Positions 1 to 9,940 of a stretch of 64,000 nucleotides of DNA are shown piece by piece. Under the pieces are notes generated by a model that saw only the letters and a list, made by a program, of their open reading frames with translations, was not told the DNA's origin and searched no databases. The position numbers and the translations under genes were made by a program. The stretch's first letter is position 1. Every line of letters starts with the position of its first letter. Source of the DNA: Cinclus cinclus (lineage: Eukaryota; Chordata; Aves; Passeriformes; Cinclidae); the NCBI RefSeq assembly GCF_963662255.1, contig NC_085073.1, forward strand, positions 620,001-684,000, written 5' to 3'.

Positions 1-40
1 CCCCTGGTGTCAAAAGGGATCATTAGATTGTTAGCCTGCA

Positions 41-260
41 TTGGGTCACAATGGTTCCTTGCTTCTCTTAACCCCTGTGGTGTCACAATGCATCCCATGC
101 CCTTTTAGGCCACTTGATGTCACAATGAATCATTTCATTTTTGGCCTCCATGGTGGCATAATTGTACCAGGTTTTAATTGGGCCCCATGCTTTCACAATT
201 CATCCCTGGCCCTTTTAGGCCCATTGGTGTCACAAGGGACCATTAGGTTGTTAGCCTCCA
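41..260 (+). repeat. Representative 220-bp monomer with six subunits
   Basis: This first complete monomer shows the internal plan. Counted from each GTCACA-like motif, subunits begin at 45, 82, 119, 155, 192 and 229, and the next begins at 265, giving lengths 37, 37, 36, 37, 37 and 36 bp. Each opens with GTCACAATG or a variant (GGCATAATT at 155, TTCACAATT at 192, GTCACAAGG at 229). Each then has a T-rich middle and a GGCC/CCC-rich end. The same six landmarks recur in every monomer examined. The start chosen (TTGGGTCACA) is only a convention, since a tandem repeat has no natural first base. Confidence 0.95.
45..154 (+). repeat. 110-bp half-monomer, first half
   Basis: This half comprises the first three subunits (37+37+36 bp). 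Its first subunit resembles the fourth (both carry a TTCCTTG, T-rich, CCCC order in most monomers). Its second resembles the fifth (CATCCC, then CCCTTTTAGGCC). Its third resembles the sixth (ATCATT..GATT..TTGGCCTCCATGG against ACCATTAGATTGTTAGCCTGCATTGG). The 220-bp monomer therefore looks like a diverged dimer of a 110-bp unit, itself a trimer of an approximately 36.7-bp unit. Confidence 0.85.
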
Positions 261-264
261 TTGG
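155..264 (+). repeat. 110-bp half-monomer, second half
   Basis: This half comprises the last three subunits (37+37+36 bp), each aligning with its partner 110 bp upstream. It carries most of the differences between monomer classes: the first 75 bp of this half decide whether a monomer is type A, B, C, D or E. The first half is much more uniform along the array. Confidence 0.8.
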
Positions 265-480
265 GTCACAATGGTTCCTTGCTTCTCTTAACCTCTGTGG
301 TGTCACAATGCATTCCATGCCATTTTAGGCCACTTGATGTCACAATGAATCATTTGATTCTTGGCCTCCATGGTGTCATAATAGTCCCTTGTTTCTATTG
401 GTCCCCATGCTGTCACAGTTCATCCGTGGTCCTTTTGCACCCCCTGGTGTCAAAAGGGATTCTAAGATTGTTAGCCTGCC
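261..480 (+). repeat. Class F monomer (representative)
   Basis: Class F is a hybrid-like class. Its first half is close to class B, but its second half has ATAGTCCCTTG or ATAGTTCCTTG, CACAGTTCATCCGTGGTCC and TTTTGCACCCCCTGG with an AAAAGGGATTCTAAG end like class E. Copies sit at 2899, 7518, 9715, 16095, 21593, 23353, 28633, 31712, 40511, 43590 and elsewhere. The GCACC here against GCGCC in class E is a CpG-to-CpA difference. Confidence 0.75.
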
Positions 481-920
481 TTCGGTCACAATGGATCCTT
501 GCTTCTCTTAACCCCTGTGGTGTCACAATGCATCCCATGCCCTTTTAGGCCACTTGATGTCACAATGAATCATTTGATTCTTGGCCTCCATGGTGGCATA
601 ATTGTACCAGGTTTTAATTGGGCCCCATGCTTTCACAATTCATCCCTGGCCCTTTTAGGCTCATTGGTGTCACAAGGGACCATTAGATTGTTAGCCTCCA
701 TTGGGTCACAATGGTTCCTTGCTTCTCTTAACCTCTGTGGTGTCACAATGCATTCCATGCCATTTTAGGCCACTTGATGTCACAATGAATCATTTGATTC
801 TTGGCCTCCATGGTGTCATAATGGTTCCTTGTTTCTATTGGGCCCCATGCTGTCACAATTCATCCCTGGCCCTTTTACGCCCCCTGGTGTCAAATGGGAT
901 CCTGGGATTATTAGCCTCCA

Positions 921-1138
921 TTGGGTCACAATGGTTCCTTGCTTCTCTTAACCCCTGTGGTGTCACAATGCATCCCATGCCCTTTTAGGCCACTTGATGT
1001 CAATGAATCATTTGATTCTTGGCCTCCATAGTGACATAATAGATCCTTGCTTCTTTTGGTCCCCGTGCTGTAACAATCCATCCCTGGCCATCTTAGGCCC
1101 CCTGGTGTCACAAGGGATCATTAGATTGTTAGCCTGCA
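921..1138 (+). repeat. Class C' monomer with 2-bp deletion (218 bp)
   Basis: This is a class C monomer in which the usual GATGTCACAATGAATC has become GATGTCAATGAATC, losing one CA pair and giving a 218-bp length. The same deletion occurs in monomers starting at 921, 3559, 8178, 10375, 16755, 50849, 54587, 55685, 56123, 58541 and 61618 and nowhere else that I can find. All eleven also carry GACATAATAG, and most carry CCATCTTAGG in place of CCATTTTAGG, so they descend from one mutated monomer spread by amplification. Confidence 0.92.
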
Positions 1139-1358
1139 TTGGGTCACAATGGTTCCTTGCTTCTCTTAGGCCCTGTGGTGTCACAATGCATCCCATGCCC
1201 TTTTAGGCCACTTGGTGTTACAATGAATCATTTGAGTCTTGGTCTCTATTGTGTCATAATATTTCCATGTTATTATTGTGCCCCATGCTTTCACAATTCA
1301 TCCCTGGCCCTATTGCAACCCCTGGTGTCACAATGGATCATTAGATTGTTAGCCTGCA
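1139..1358 (+). repeat. Class D monomer (representative of 33)
   Basis: Class D is the most distinctive class. It carries TTTGAGTCTTGGTCTCTATTG in the third subunit, a TAATATTTCCATGTT opening in the fourth, CCCTATTGCAACCCC in the fifth and CACAATGGATCATTAG in the sixth. Starts are at 1139, 2239, 3777, 4877, 6418, 8396, 9056, 10593, 11693, 13234, 15435, 16973, 18073, 19173, 20933, 22693, 25993, 27973, 31052, 33471, 34571, 37871, 39851, 42930, 45349, 46449, 47989, 49309, 51067, 56341, 58759, 59859 and 61836. It follows class C in all but one case (19173) and is followed by E or an E-derived hybrid, so it is a good anchor for higher-order units. ATGTTATTATTG and ATGTTTTTATTG are two sub-variants. 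Confidence 0.9.
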
Positions 1359-1578
1359 TTGGGTCACAATGGTTCCTTGCTTCTCTTAACCTCTGTGGTG
1401 TCACAATGCATTCCAAGACCTTTTAGCCCACTTGGTCTTACAATGAACCATTTGATTCTTTGCCTTCATGGTGTCATAATGGTTCCTTGCTTCTATAGGT
1501 CCCCATGCAGTCACAGTTCATCCGTGGTCCTTTTGCGCCCCCTGGTGTCAAAAGGGATTCTAAGATTGTTAGCCTGCC

Positions 1579-1798
1579 TTGGGTCACAATGGTTCCTTGC
1601 TTCTCTTAACCCCTGTGGTGCCACAATGCATCCCATGCCCTTTTAGGCCACTTGATGTCACAATGAATCATTTGATTTTTGGCCTCCATGGTGGCATAAT
1701 TGTACCAGGTTTTAATTGGGCCCCATGCTTTCACAATTCATCCCTGGCCCTTTTAGGCCCATTGGTGTCACAAGGGACCATTAGATTGTTAGCCTGCA
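1579..1798 (+). repeat. Class A monomer (representative)
   Basis: Class A is the commonest class. It carries GGTGGCATAATTGTACCAGG followed by TTTTAATTGGGCCCC and ATGCTTTCACAATTC, ending with CCATTGGTGTCACAAGGGACC. Sub-variants differ at the third subunit (TTTGATTTTTGG, TTTCATTTTTGG, TTTGATTCTTGG) and at GGCCCATTGG against GGCTCATTGG. It normally follows class E or F. Confidence 0.88.
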
Positions 1799-2018
1799 TT
1801 GGGTCACAATGGTTCCTTGCTTCTCTTAACCTCTGTGGTGTCACAATGCATTCCATGCCATTTTAGGCCACTTGATGTCACAATGAATCATTTGATTCTT
1901 GGCCTCCATGGTGTCATAATGGTTCCTTGTTTCTATTGGGCCCCATGCTGTCACAATTCATCCCTGGCCCTTTTACGCCCTCTGGTGTCAAATGGGATCC
2001 TGGGATTATTAGCCTCCA
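1799..2018 (+). repeat. Class B monomer (representative)
   Basis: Class B carries GTGTCATAATGGTTCCTTG, TTCTATTGGGCCCC, CACAATTCATCCCTGGCCC, TTTTACGCCC and the diagnostic end CAAATGGGATCCTGGGATTA. It usually comes between class A and class C. Many copies in 23-43 kb read GGCATAATGG instead of GTCATAATGG, a patch shared with class A. Confidence 0.88.
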
Positions 2019-2238
2019 TTGGGTCACAATGGATTCTTGCTTCGCTTAACCCCTGTGGTGTCACAATGCATCCCATGCCCTTTTAGGCCACTTGATGTCA
2101 CAATGAATCATTTGATTCTTGGCCTCCATGGTGACATAATAGATCCTTGCTTCTATTGGTCCCCGTGCTGTAACAATCCATCCCTGGCCATTTTAGGCCC
2201 CCTGGTGTCACAAGGGATCATTAGATTGTTAGCCTGCA
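2019..2238 (+). repeat. Class C monomer (representative)
   Basis: Class C is recognised by GGTGACATAATAGATCC at the start of the fourth subunit, GGTCCCCGTGCTGTAACAAT at the fourth-fifth junction (a CpG where other classes have CCCATGC) and CCATTTTAGGCCCCCTGG. It sits directly before class D almost everywhere, for example at 4657, 6198, 8836, 13014, 15215, 17853, 25773, 27753, 33251, 34351 and 59639. Confidence 0.88.
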
Positions 2239-2678
2239 TTGGGACACAATGGTTCCTTGCTTCTCTATGGCCCTGTGGTGTCACAATGCAACCCATGCCC
2301 TTTTAGGCCACTTGGTGTTACAATGAATCATTTGAGTCTTGGTCTCTATTGTGTCATAATATTTCCATGTTTTTATTGTGCCCCATGCTTTCACAATTCA
2401 TCCCTGGCCCTATTGCAACCCCTGGTGTCACAATGGATCATTAGATTGTTAGCCTGCATTGGGTCACAATGGTTCCTTGCTTCTCTTAACCTCTGTGGTG
2501 TCACAATGCATTCCAAGACCTTTTAGGCCACTTGGTCTTACAATGAACCATTTGATTCTTTGCCTTCATGGTGTCATAACGGTTTCTTGCTTCTATAGGT
2601 CCCCATGCTGTCACAGTTCATCCGTGGTCCTTTTGCGCCCCCTGGTGTGAAAAGGGATTCTAAGATTGTTAGCCTGCC

Positions 2679-5316
2679 TTGGGTCACAATGGTTCCTTGC
2701 TTCTCTTAACCCCTGTGGTGTCACAATGCATCCCATGCCCTTTTAGGCCACTTGATGTCACAATGAATCATTTCATTTTTGGCCTCCATGGTGGCATAAT
2801 TGTACCAGGTTTTAATTGGGCCCCATGCTTTCACAATTCATCCCTGGCCCTTTTAGGCCCATTGGTGTCACAAGGGACCATTAGGTTGTTAGCCTCCATT
2901 GGGTCACAATGGTTCCTTGCTTCTCTTAACCTCTGTGGTGTCACAATGCATTCCATGCCATTTTAGGCCACTTGATGTCACAATGAATCATTTGATTCTT
3001 GGCCTCCATGGTGTCATAATAGTCCCTTGTTTCTATTGGTCCCCATGCTGTCACAGTTCATCCGTGGTCCTTTTGCACCCCCTGGTGTCAAAAGGGATTC
3101 TAAGATTGTTAGCCTGCCTTCGGTCACAATGGATCCTTGCTTCTCTTAACCCCTGTGGTGTCACAATGCATCCCATGCCCTTTTAGGCCACTTGATGTCA
3201 CAATGAATCATTTGATTCTTGGCCTCCATGGTGGCATAATTGTACCAGGTTTTAATTGGGCCCCATGCTTTCACAATTCATCCCTGGCCCTTTTAGGCTC
3301 ATTGGTGTCACAAGGGACCATTAGATTGTTAGCCTCCATTGGGTCACAATGGTTCCTTGCTTCTCTTAACCTCTGTGGTGTCACAATGCATTCCATGCCA
3401 TTTTAGGCCACTTGATGTCACAATGAATCATTTGATTCTTGGCCTCCATGGTGTCATAATGGTTCCTTGTTTCTATTGGGCCCCATGCTGTCACAATTCA
3501 TCCCTGGCCCTTTTACGCCCCCTGGTGTCAAATGGGATCCTGGGATTATTAGCCTCCATTGGGTCACAATGGTTCCTTGCTTCTCTTAACCCCTGTGGTG
3601 TCACAATGCATCCCATGCCCTTTTAGGCCACTTGATGTCAATGAATCATTTGATTCTTGGCCTCCATAGTGACATAATAGATCCTTGCTTCTTTTGGTCC
3701 CCGTGCTGTAACAATCCATCCCTGGCCATCTTAGGCCCCCTGGTGTCACAAGGGATCATTAGATTGTTAGCCTGCATTGGGTCACAATGGTTCCTTGCTT
3801 CTCTTAGGCCCTGTGGTGTCACAATGCATCCCATGCCCTTTTAGGCCACTTGGTGTTACAATGAATCATTTGAGTCTTGGTCTCTATTGTGTCATAATAT
3901 TTCCATGTTATTATTGTGCCCCATGCTTTCACAATTCATCCCTGGCCCTATTGCAACCCCTGGTGTCACAATGGATCATTAGATTGTTAGCCTGCATTGG
4001 GTCACAATGGTTCCTTGCTTCTCTTAACCTCTGTGGTGTCACAATGCATTCCAAGACCTTTTAGCCCACTTGGTCTTACAATGAACCATTTGATTCTTTG
4101 CCTTCATGGTGTCATAATGGTTCCTTGCTTCTATAGGTCCCCATGCAGTCACAGTTCATCCGTGGTCCTTTTGCGCCCCCTGGTGTCAAAAGGGATTCTA
4201 AGATTGTTAGCCTGCCTTGGGTCACAATGGTTCCTTGCTTCTCTTAACCCCTGTGGTGCCACAATGCATCCCATGCCCTTTTAGGCCACTTGATGTCACA
4301 ATGAATCATTTGATTTTTGGCCTCCATGGTGGCATAATTGTACCAGGTTTTAATTGGGCCCCATGCTTTCACAATTCATCCCTGGCCCTTTTAGGCCCAT
4401 TGGTGTCACAAGGGACCATTAGATTGTTAGCCTGCATTGGGTCACAATGGTTCCTTGCTTCTCTTAACCTCTGTGGTGTCACAATGCATTCCATGCCATT
4501 TTAGGCCACTTGATGTCACAATGAATCATTTGATTCTTGGCCTCCATGGTGTCATAATGGTTCCTTGTTTCTATTGGGCCCCATGCTGTCACAATTCATC
4601 CCTGGCCCTTTTACGCCCTCTGGTGTCAAATGGGATCCTGGGATTATTAGCCTCCATTGGGTCACAATGGATTCTTGCTTCGCTTAACCCCTGTGGTGTC
4701 ACAATGCATCCCATGCCCTTTTAGGCCACTTGATGTCACAATGAATCATTTGATTCTTGGCCTCCATGGTGACATAATAGATCCTTGCTTCTATTGGTCC
4801 CCGTGCTGTAACAATCCATCCCTGGCCATTTTAGGCCCCCTGGTGTCACAAGGGATCATTAGATTGTTAGCCTGCATTGGGACACAATGGTTCCTTGCTT
4901 CTCTATGGCCCTGTGGTGTCACAATGCATCCCATGCCCTTTTAGGCCACTTGGTGTTACAATGAATCATTTGAGTCTTGGTCTCTATTGTGTCATAATAT
5001 TTCCATGTTTTTATTGTGCCCCATGCTTTCACAATTCATCCCTGGCCCTATTGCAACCCCTGGTGTCACAATGGATCATTAGATTGTTAGCCTGCATTGG
5101 GTCACAATGGTTCCTTGCTTCTCTTAACCTCTGTGGTGTCACAATGCATTCCAAGACCTTTTAGGCCACTTGGTCTTACAATGAACCATTTGATTCTTTG
5201 CCTTCATGGTGTCATAACGGTTTCTTGCTTCTATAGGTCCCCATGCTGTCACAGTTCATCCGTGGTCCTTTTGCGCCCCCTGGTGTGAAAAGGGATTCTA
5301 AGATTGTTAGCCTGCC
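2679..5316 (+). repeat. 12-monomer higher-order repeat, copy 2 (2,638 bp)
   Basis: This is the second tandem copy of the 12-mer. The match to copy 1 continues to 2772/5410, where C at 2773 faces G at 5411. The only substitution I found between the two over about 2.7 kb is A at 2291 against T at 4929. Confidence 0.92.
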
Positions 5317-5756
5317 TTGGGTCACAATGGTTCCTTGCTTCTCTTAACCCCTGTGGTGTCACAATGCATCCCATGCCCTTTTAGGCCACTTGATGTCACA
5401 ATGAATCATTTGATTTTTGGCCTCCATGGTGGCATAATTGTACCAGGTTTTAATTGGGCCCCATGCTTTCACAATTCATCCCTGGCCCTTTTAGGCTCAT
5501 TGGTGTCACAAGGGACCATTAGATTGTAAGACTCCATTGGGTAACAATGGTTCCTTGCTTCTCTTAACCTCTGTGGTGTCACAATGCATTCCATGCGATT
5601 TTAGGCCACTTGATGTTACAATGAATCATTTGATTCTTGGCCTCCATGGTGTCATCATGGTTCGTTGTTTCTATTGGGCCCCATGCTGTCACAGTTCATC
5701 CGTGGTCCTTTTGCGCCCCCTGGTGTCAAAAGGGATTCTAAGATTGTTAGCCTGCC

Positions 5757-5977
5757 TTGGGTCAGAATGGATCCTTGATTCTCTTAAACCCCTGTGGTGT
5801 CACAATGCATCCCATGCCCTTTTAGGCCACTTGATGTCACAATGAATAATTTGATTCTTTGCCTCCATGGCGGCATAATTGTACCAGGTTTTAATTGGGC
5901 CCCATGCTTTCACAATTCATCCCTGGCCCTTTTAGGCTCATTGGTGTCACAAGGGACCATTAGATTGTTAGCCTCCA
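5757..5977 (+). repeat. 221-bp monomer with 1-bp insertion
   Basis: An extra A in CTTAAACCCC (5,786-5,788) makes this monomer 221 bp. The same insertion is at 12,601-12,603 in the 6,816-bp paralog. The third 221-bp monomer is 14774-14994, which has a different insertion (AAAAGGTTATTC near 14,980). Single-base deletions elsewhere are at about 9,198 (GTGCCCATGC), 30,131, 32,770, 42,009, 44,648 and 61,243 (CATTTAAGACAC). Confidence 0.85.
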
Positions 5978-6637
5978 TTGGGTCACAATGGTTCCTTGCT
6001 TCTCTTAACCCCTGTGGTGCCACAATGCATTCCATGCCATTTTAGGCCACTTGATGTCACAATGAATCATTTGATTCTTGGCCTCCATGGTGGCATAATG
6101 GTTCCTTGCTTCTATTGGGCCCCATGCTGTCACAATTCATCCCTGGCCCTTTTACGCCCCCTGGTGTCAAATGGGATCCTGGGATTATTAGCCTCCATTG
6201 GGTCACAATGGATCCTTGCTTCTCTTAACCCCTGTGGTGTCACAATGCATCCCATGCCCTTTTAGGCCACTTGATGTCACAATGAATCATTTGATTCTTG
6301 GCCTCCATGGTGACATAATAGATCCTTGCTTCTATTGGTCCCCGTGCTGTAACAATCCATCCCTGGCCATTTTAGGCCCCCTGGTGTCACAAGGGATCAT
6401 TAGATTGTTAGCCTGCATTGGGTCACAATGGTTCCTTGCTTCTCATAGCCCCTGTGGTGTCACAATGCATCCCATGCCCTTTTAGGCCACTTGATGTCAC
6501 AATGAATCATTTGAGTCTTGGTCTCTATTGTGTCATAATATTTCCATGTTTTTATTGTGCCCCATGCTTTCACAATTCATCCCTGGCCCTATTGCAACCC
6601 CTGGTGTCACAATGGATCATTAGATTGTTAGCCTGCA

Positions 6638-6857
6638 TTGGGTCACAATGGTTCCTTGCTTCTCTTAACCTCTGTGGTGTCACAATGCATTCCAAGCCCT
6701 TTTAGGCCACTTGGTCTTACAATGAACCATTTGATTCTTGGCCTTCATGGTGTCATAATGGTTCCTTGCTTCTATAGGTCCCCATGCTGTCACAGTTCAT
6801 CCGTGGTGCTTTTGCGCCCCCTGGTGTCAAAAGGGATTCTAAGATTGTTAGCCTGCC
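6638..6857 (+). repeat. Class E monomer (representative)
   Basis: Class E has TTGGTCTTACAATGAACCATT (instead of TTGATGTCACAATGAATCATT), GGCCTTCATGG, a TTCTATAGGTCCCC core, CACAGTTCATCCGTGGTCC, TTTTGCGCCCCCTGG and AAAAGGGATTCTAAGATTG. It follows class D. Its two or three CpGs (CCGTGG, GCGCC) are lost in some copies as CA or TG. Confidence 0.88.
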
Positions 6858-7151
6858 TTGGGTCACAATGGTTCCTTGCTTCTCTTAACCCCTGTGGTGT
6901 CACAATGCATCCCATGCCCTTTTAGGCCACTTGATGTCACAATGAATCATTTGATTTTTGGCCTCCATGGTGGCATAATTGTACCAGGTTTTAATTGGGC
7001 CCCATGCTTTCACAATTCATCCCTGGCCCTTTTAGGCCCATTGGTGTCACAAGGGACCATTAGATTGTTAGCCTCCATTGGGTAACAATGGTTCCTTGCT
7101 TCTCTTAACCTCTGTGGTGTCACAATGCATTCCATGCCATTTTAGGCCACT

Positions 7152-7159
7152 TGACGTCA
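7152..7159. other. Palindromic TGACGTCA, single occurrence
   Basis: Nearly all monomers read TGATGTCA at this place. Only this one has the perfect palindrome TGACGTCA, the consensus of the cAMP-response element bound by CREB/ATF proteins. The 6,816-bp paralog at 13,968-13,975 reads TGACATCA. I list it as a sequence fact: a lone motif inside satellite DNA is not evidence of regulation. Confidence 0.5.
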
Positions 7160-9940
7160 CAATGAATCATTTGATTCTTGGCCTCCATTGTGTCATAATG
7201 GTTCCTTGTTTCTATTGGGCCCCATGCTGTCACAGTTCATCCGTGGTCCTTTTGCGCCCCCTGGTGTCAAAAGGGATCATTAGATTGTTAGCCTGCATTG
7301 GGTCACAATGGTTCCTTGCTTCTCTTAACCCCTGTGGTGTCACAATGCATCCCATGCCCTTTTAGGCCACTTGATGTCACAATGAATCATTTCATTTTTG
7401 GCCTCCATGGTGGCATAATTGTACCAGGTTTTAATTGGGCCCCATGCTTTCACAATTCATCCCTGGCCCTTTTAGGCCCATTGGTGTCACAAGGGACCAT
7501 TAGGTTGTTAGCCTCCATTGGGTCACAATGGTTCCTTGCTTCTCTTAACCTCTGTGGTGTCACAATGCATTCCATGCCATTTTAGGCCACTTGATGTCAC
7601 AATGAATCATTTGATTCTTGGCCTCCATGGTGTCATAATAGTCCCTTGTTTCTATTGGTCCCCATGCTGTCACAGTTCATCCGTGGTCCTTTTGCACCCC
7701 CTGGTGTCAAAAGGGATTCTAAGATTGTTAGCCTGCCTTCGGTCACAATGGATCCTTGCTTCTCTTAACCCCTGTGGTGTCACAATGCATCCCATGCCCT
7801 TTTAGGCCACTTGATGTCACAATGAATCATTTGATTCTTGGCCTCCATGGTGGCATAATTGTACCAGGTTTTAATTGGGCCCCATGATTTCACAATTCAT
7901 CCCTGGCCCTTTTAGGCTCATTGGTGTCACAAGGGACCATTAGATTGTTAGCCTCCATTGGGTCACAATGGTTCCTTGCTTCTCTTAACCTCTGTGGTGT
8001 CACAATGCATTCCATGCCATTTTAGGCCACTTGATGTCACAATGAATCATTTGATTCTTGGCCTCCATGGTGTCATAATGGTTCCTTGTTTCTATTGGGC
8101 CCCATGCTGTCACAGTTCATCCCTGGCCCTTTTACGCCCCCTGGTGTCAAATGGGATCCTGGGATTATTAGCCTCCATTGGGTCACAATGGTTCCTTGCT
8201 TCTCTTAACCCCTGTGGTGTCACAATGCATCCCATGCCCTTTTAGGCCACTTGATGTCAATGAATCATTTGATTCTTGGCCTCCATGGTGACATAATAGA
8301 TCCTTGCTTCTTTTGGTCCCCGTGCTGTAACAATCCATCCCTGGCCATCTTAGGCCCCCTGGTGTCACAAGGGATCATTAGATTGTTAGCCTGCATTGGG
8401 TCACAATGGTTCCTTGCTTCTCTATGGCCCTGTGGTGTCACAATGCATCCCATGCCCTTTTAGGCCACTTGGTGTTACAATGAATCATTTGAGTCTTGGC
8501 CTCTATTGTGTCATAATATTTCCATGTTTTTATTGTGCCCCATGCTTTCACAATTCATCCCTGGCCCTATTGCAACCCCTGGTGTCACAATGGATCATTA
8601 GATTGTTAGCCTGCATTGGGTCACAATGGTTCCTTGCTTCTCTTAACCTCTGTGGTGTCACAATGCATTCCAAGCCCTTTTAGGCCACTTGGTCTTACAA
8701 TGAACCATTTGATTCTTTGCCTTCATGGTGTCATAATGGTTTCTTGCTTCTATAGGTCCCCATGCTGTCACAGTTCATCCGTGGTCCTTTTGCGCCCCCT
8801 GGTGTCAAAAGGGATTCTAAGATTGTTAGCCTGCCTTGGGTCACAATGGTTCCTTGCTTCTCTTAACCCCTGTGGTGTCACAATGCATCCCATGCCCTTT
8901 TAGGCCACTTGATGTCACAATGAATCATTTGATTCTTGGCCTCCATGGTGACATAATAGATCCTTGCTTCTATTGGTCCCCGTGCTGTAACAATCCATCC
9001 CTGGCCATTTTAGGCCCCCTGGTGTCACAAGGGATCATTAGATTGTTAGCCTGCATTGGGTCACAATGGTTCCTTGCTTCTCATAGCCCCTGTGGTGTCA
9101 CAATGCATCCCATGCCCTTTTAGGCCACTTGGTGTTACAATGAATAATTTGAGTCTTGGTCTCTATTGTGTCATAATATTTCCATGTTTTTATTGTGCCC
9201 ATGCTTTCACAATTCATCCCTGGCCCTATTGCAACCCCTGGTGTCACAATGGATCATTAGATTGTTAGCCTGCATTGGGTCACAATGGTTCCTTGCTTCT
9301 CTTAACCTCTGTGGTGTCACAATGCATTCCAAGCCCTTTTAGGCCACTTGGTCTTACAATGAACCATTTGATTCTTGGCCTTCATGGTGTCATAATGGTT
9401 CCTTGCTTCTATAGGTCCCCATGCTGTCACAGTTCATCCGTGGTCCTTTTGCACCCCCTGGTGTCAAAAGGGATTCTAAGATTGTTAGCCTGCCTTGGGT
9501 CACAATGGTTCCTTGCTTCTCTTAACCCCTGTGGTGTCACAATGCATCCCATGCCCTTTTAGGCCACTTGATGTCACAATGAATCATTTCATTTTTGGCC
9601 TCCATGGTGGCATAATTGTACCAGGTTTTAATTGGGCCCCATGCTTTCACAATTCATCCCTGGCCCTTATAGGCCCATTGGTGTCACAAGGGACCATTAG
9701 GTTGTTAGCCTGCATTGGGTCACAATGGTTCCTTGTTTCTCTTAACCTCTGTGGTGTCACAATGCATTCCATGCCATTTTAGGCCACTTGATGTCACAAT
9801 GAATCATTTGATTCTTGGCCTCCATGGTGTCATAATAGTCCCTTGTTTCTATTGGTCCCCATGCTGTCACAGTTCATCCGTGGTCCTTTTGCACCCCCTG
9901 GTGTCAAAAGGGATTCTAAGATTGTTAGCCTGCCTTGGGT

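Larger units (their letters stand above)
41..2678 (+). repeat. 12-monomer higher-order repeat, copy 1 (2,638 bp)
   Basis: Twelve monomers, one of them the 218-bp class C', form a 2,638-bp unit repeated immediately downstream. In class order from 41 it reads A, F, A, B, C', D, E, A, B, C, D, E (using the second half of each monomer). It is a 7-mer and a 5-mer fused, because class D spacing alternates between 1,538 and 1,100 bp. Identity with copy 2 starts at 41; position 40 (A) differs from 2678 (C). Confidence 0.92.
3125..7297 (+). repeat. 31-monomer periodicity, left block (offset 6,816 bp)
   Basis: This segment reappears 6,816 bp downstream (31 monomers less 4 bp). The pairing is supported by shared rare features: the extra A in CTTAAACCCC near 5,786, GTCATCATGGTTCG near 5,650, GTCAGAATGG near 5,764, TGTAAGACTCC near 5,526 and the class C' deletion in monomer 3559. 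Scattered substitutions separate the two blocks, so this duplication is older than the 11.9-kb one. Confidence 0.8.

Noticed and set aside
41..328. Recurring 95-residue plus-strand reading frames, one per monomer, overlapping the next by 68 bp
   Set aside because: They begin at TTG, not ATG, recur every 220 bp and overlap each other. Because 220 is not a multiple of three, each frame must shift and stop in the next monomer. Length and sequence follow the repeat, with no ribosome-binding site, domain or codon constraint.
926..1111. Minus-strand frames of 61-65 residues recurring at class C' and related monomers
   Set aside because: They are the antisense shadow of the 2-bp-deleted monomer. 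They appear only where the deletion changes the frame and match no coding pattern.
5655..5680. Possible CENP-B box at GGTTCGTTG
   Set aside because: TTCGTTG matches the start of the box, but the required A and the CGGG at fixed spacing are missing (TTCTATTGGG follows). Other TTCG occurrences also lack CGGG.
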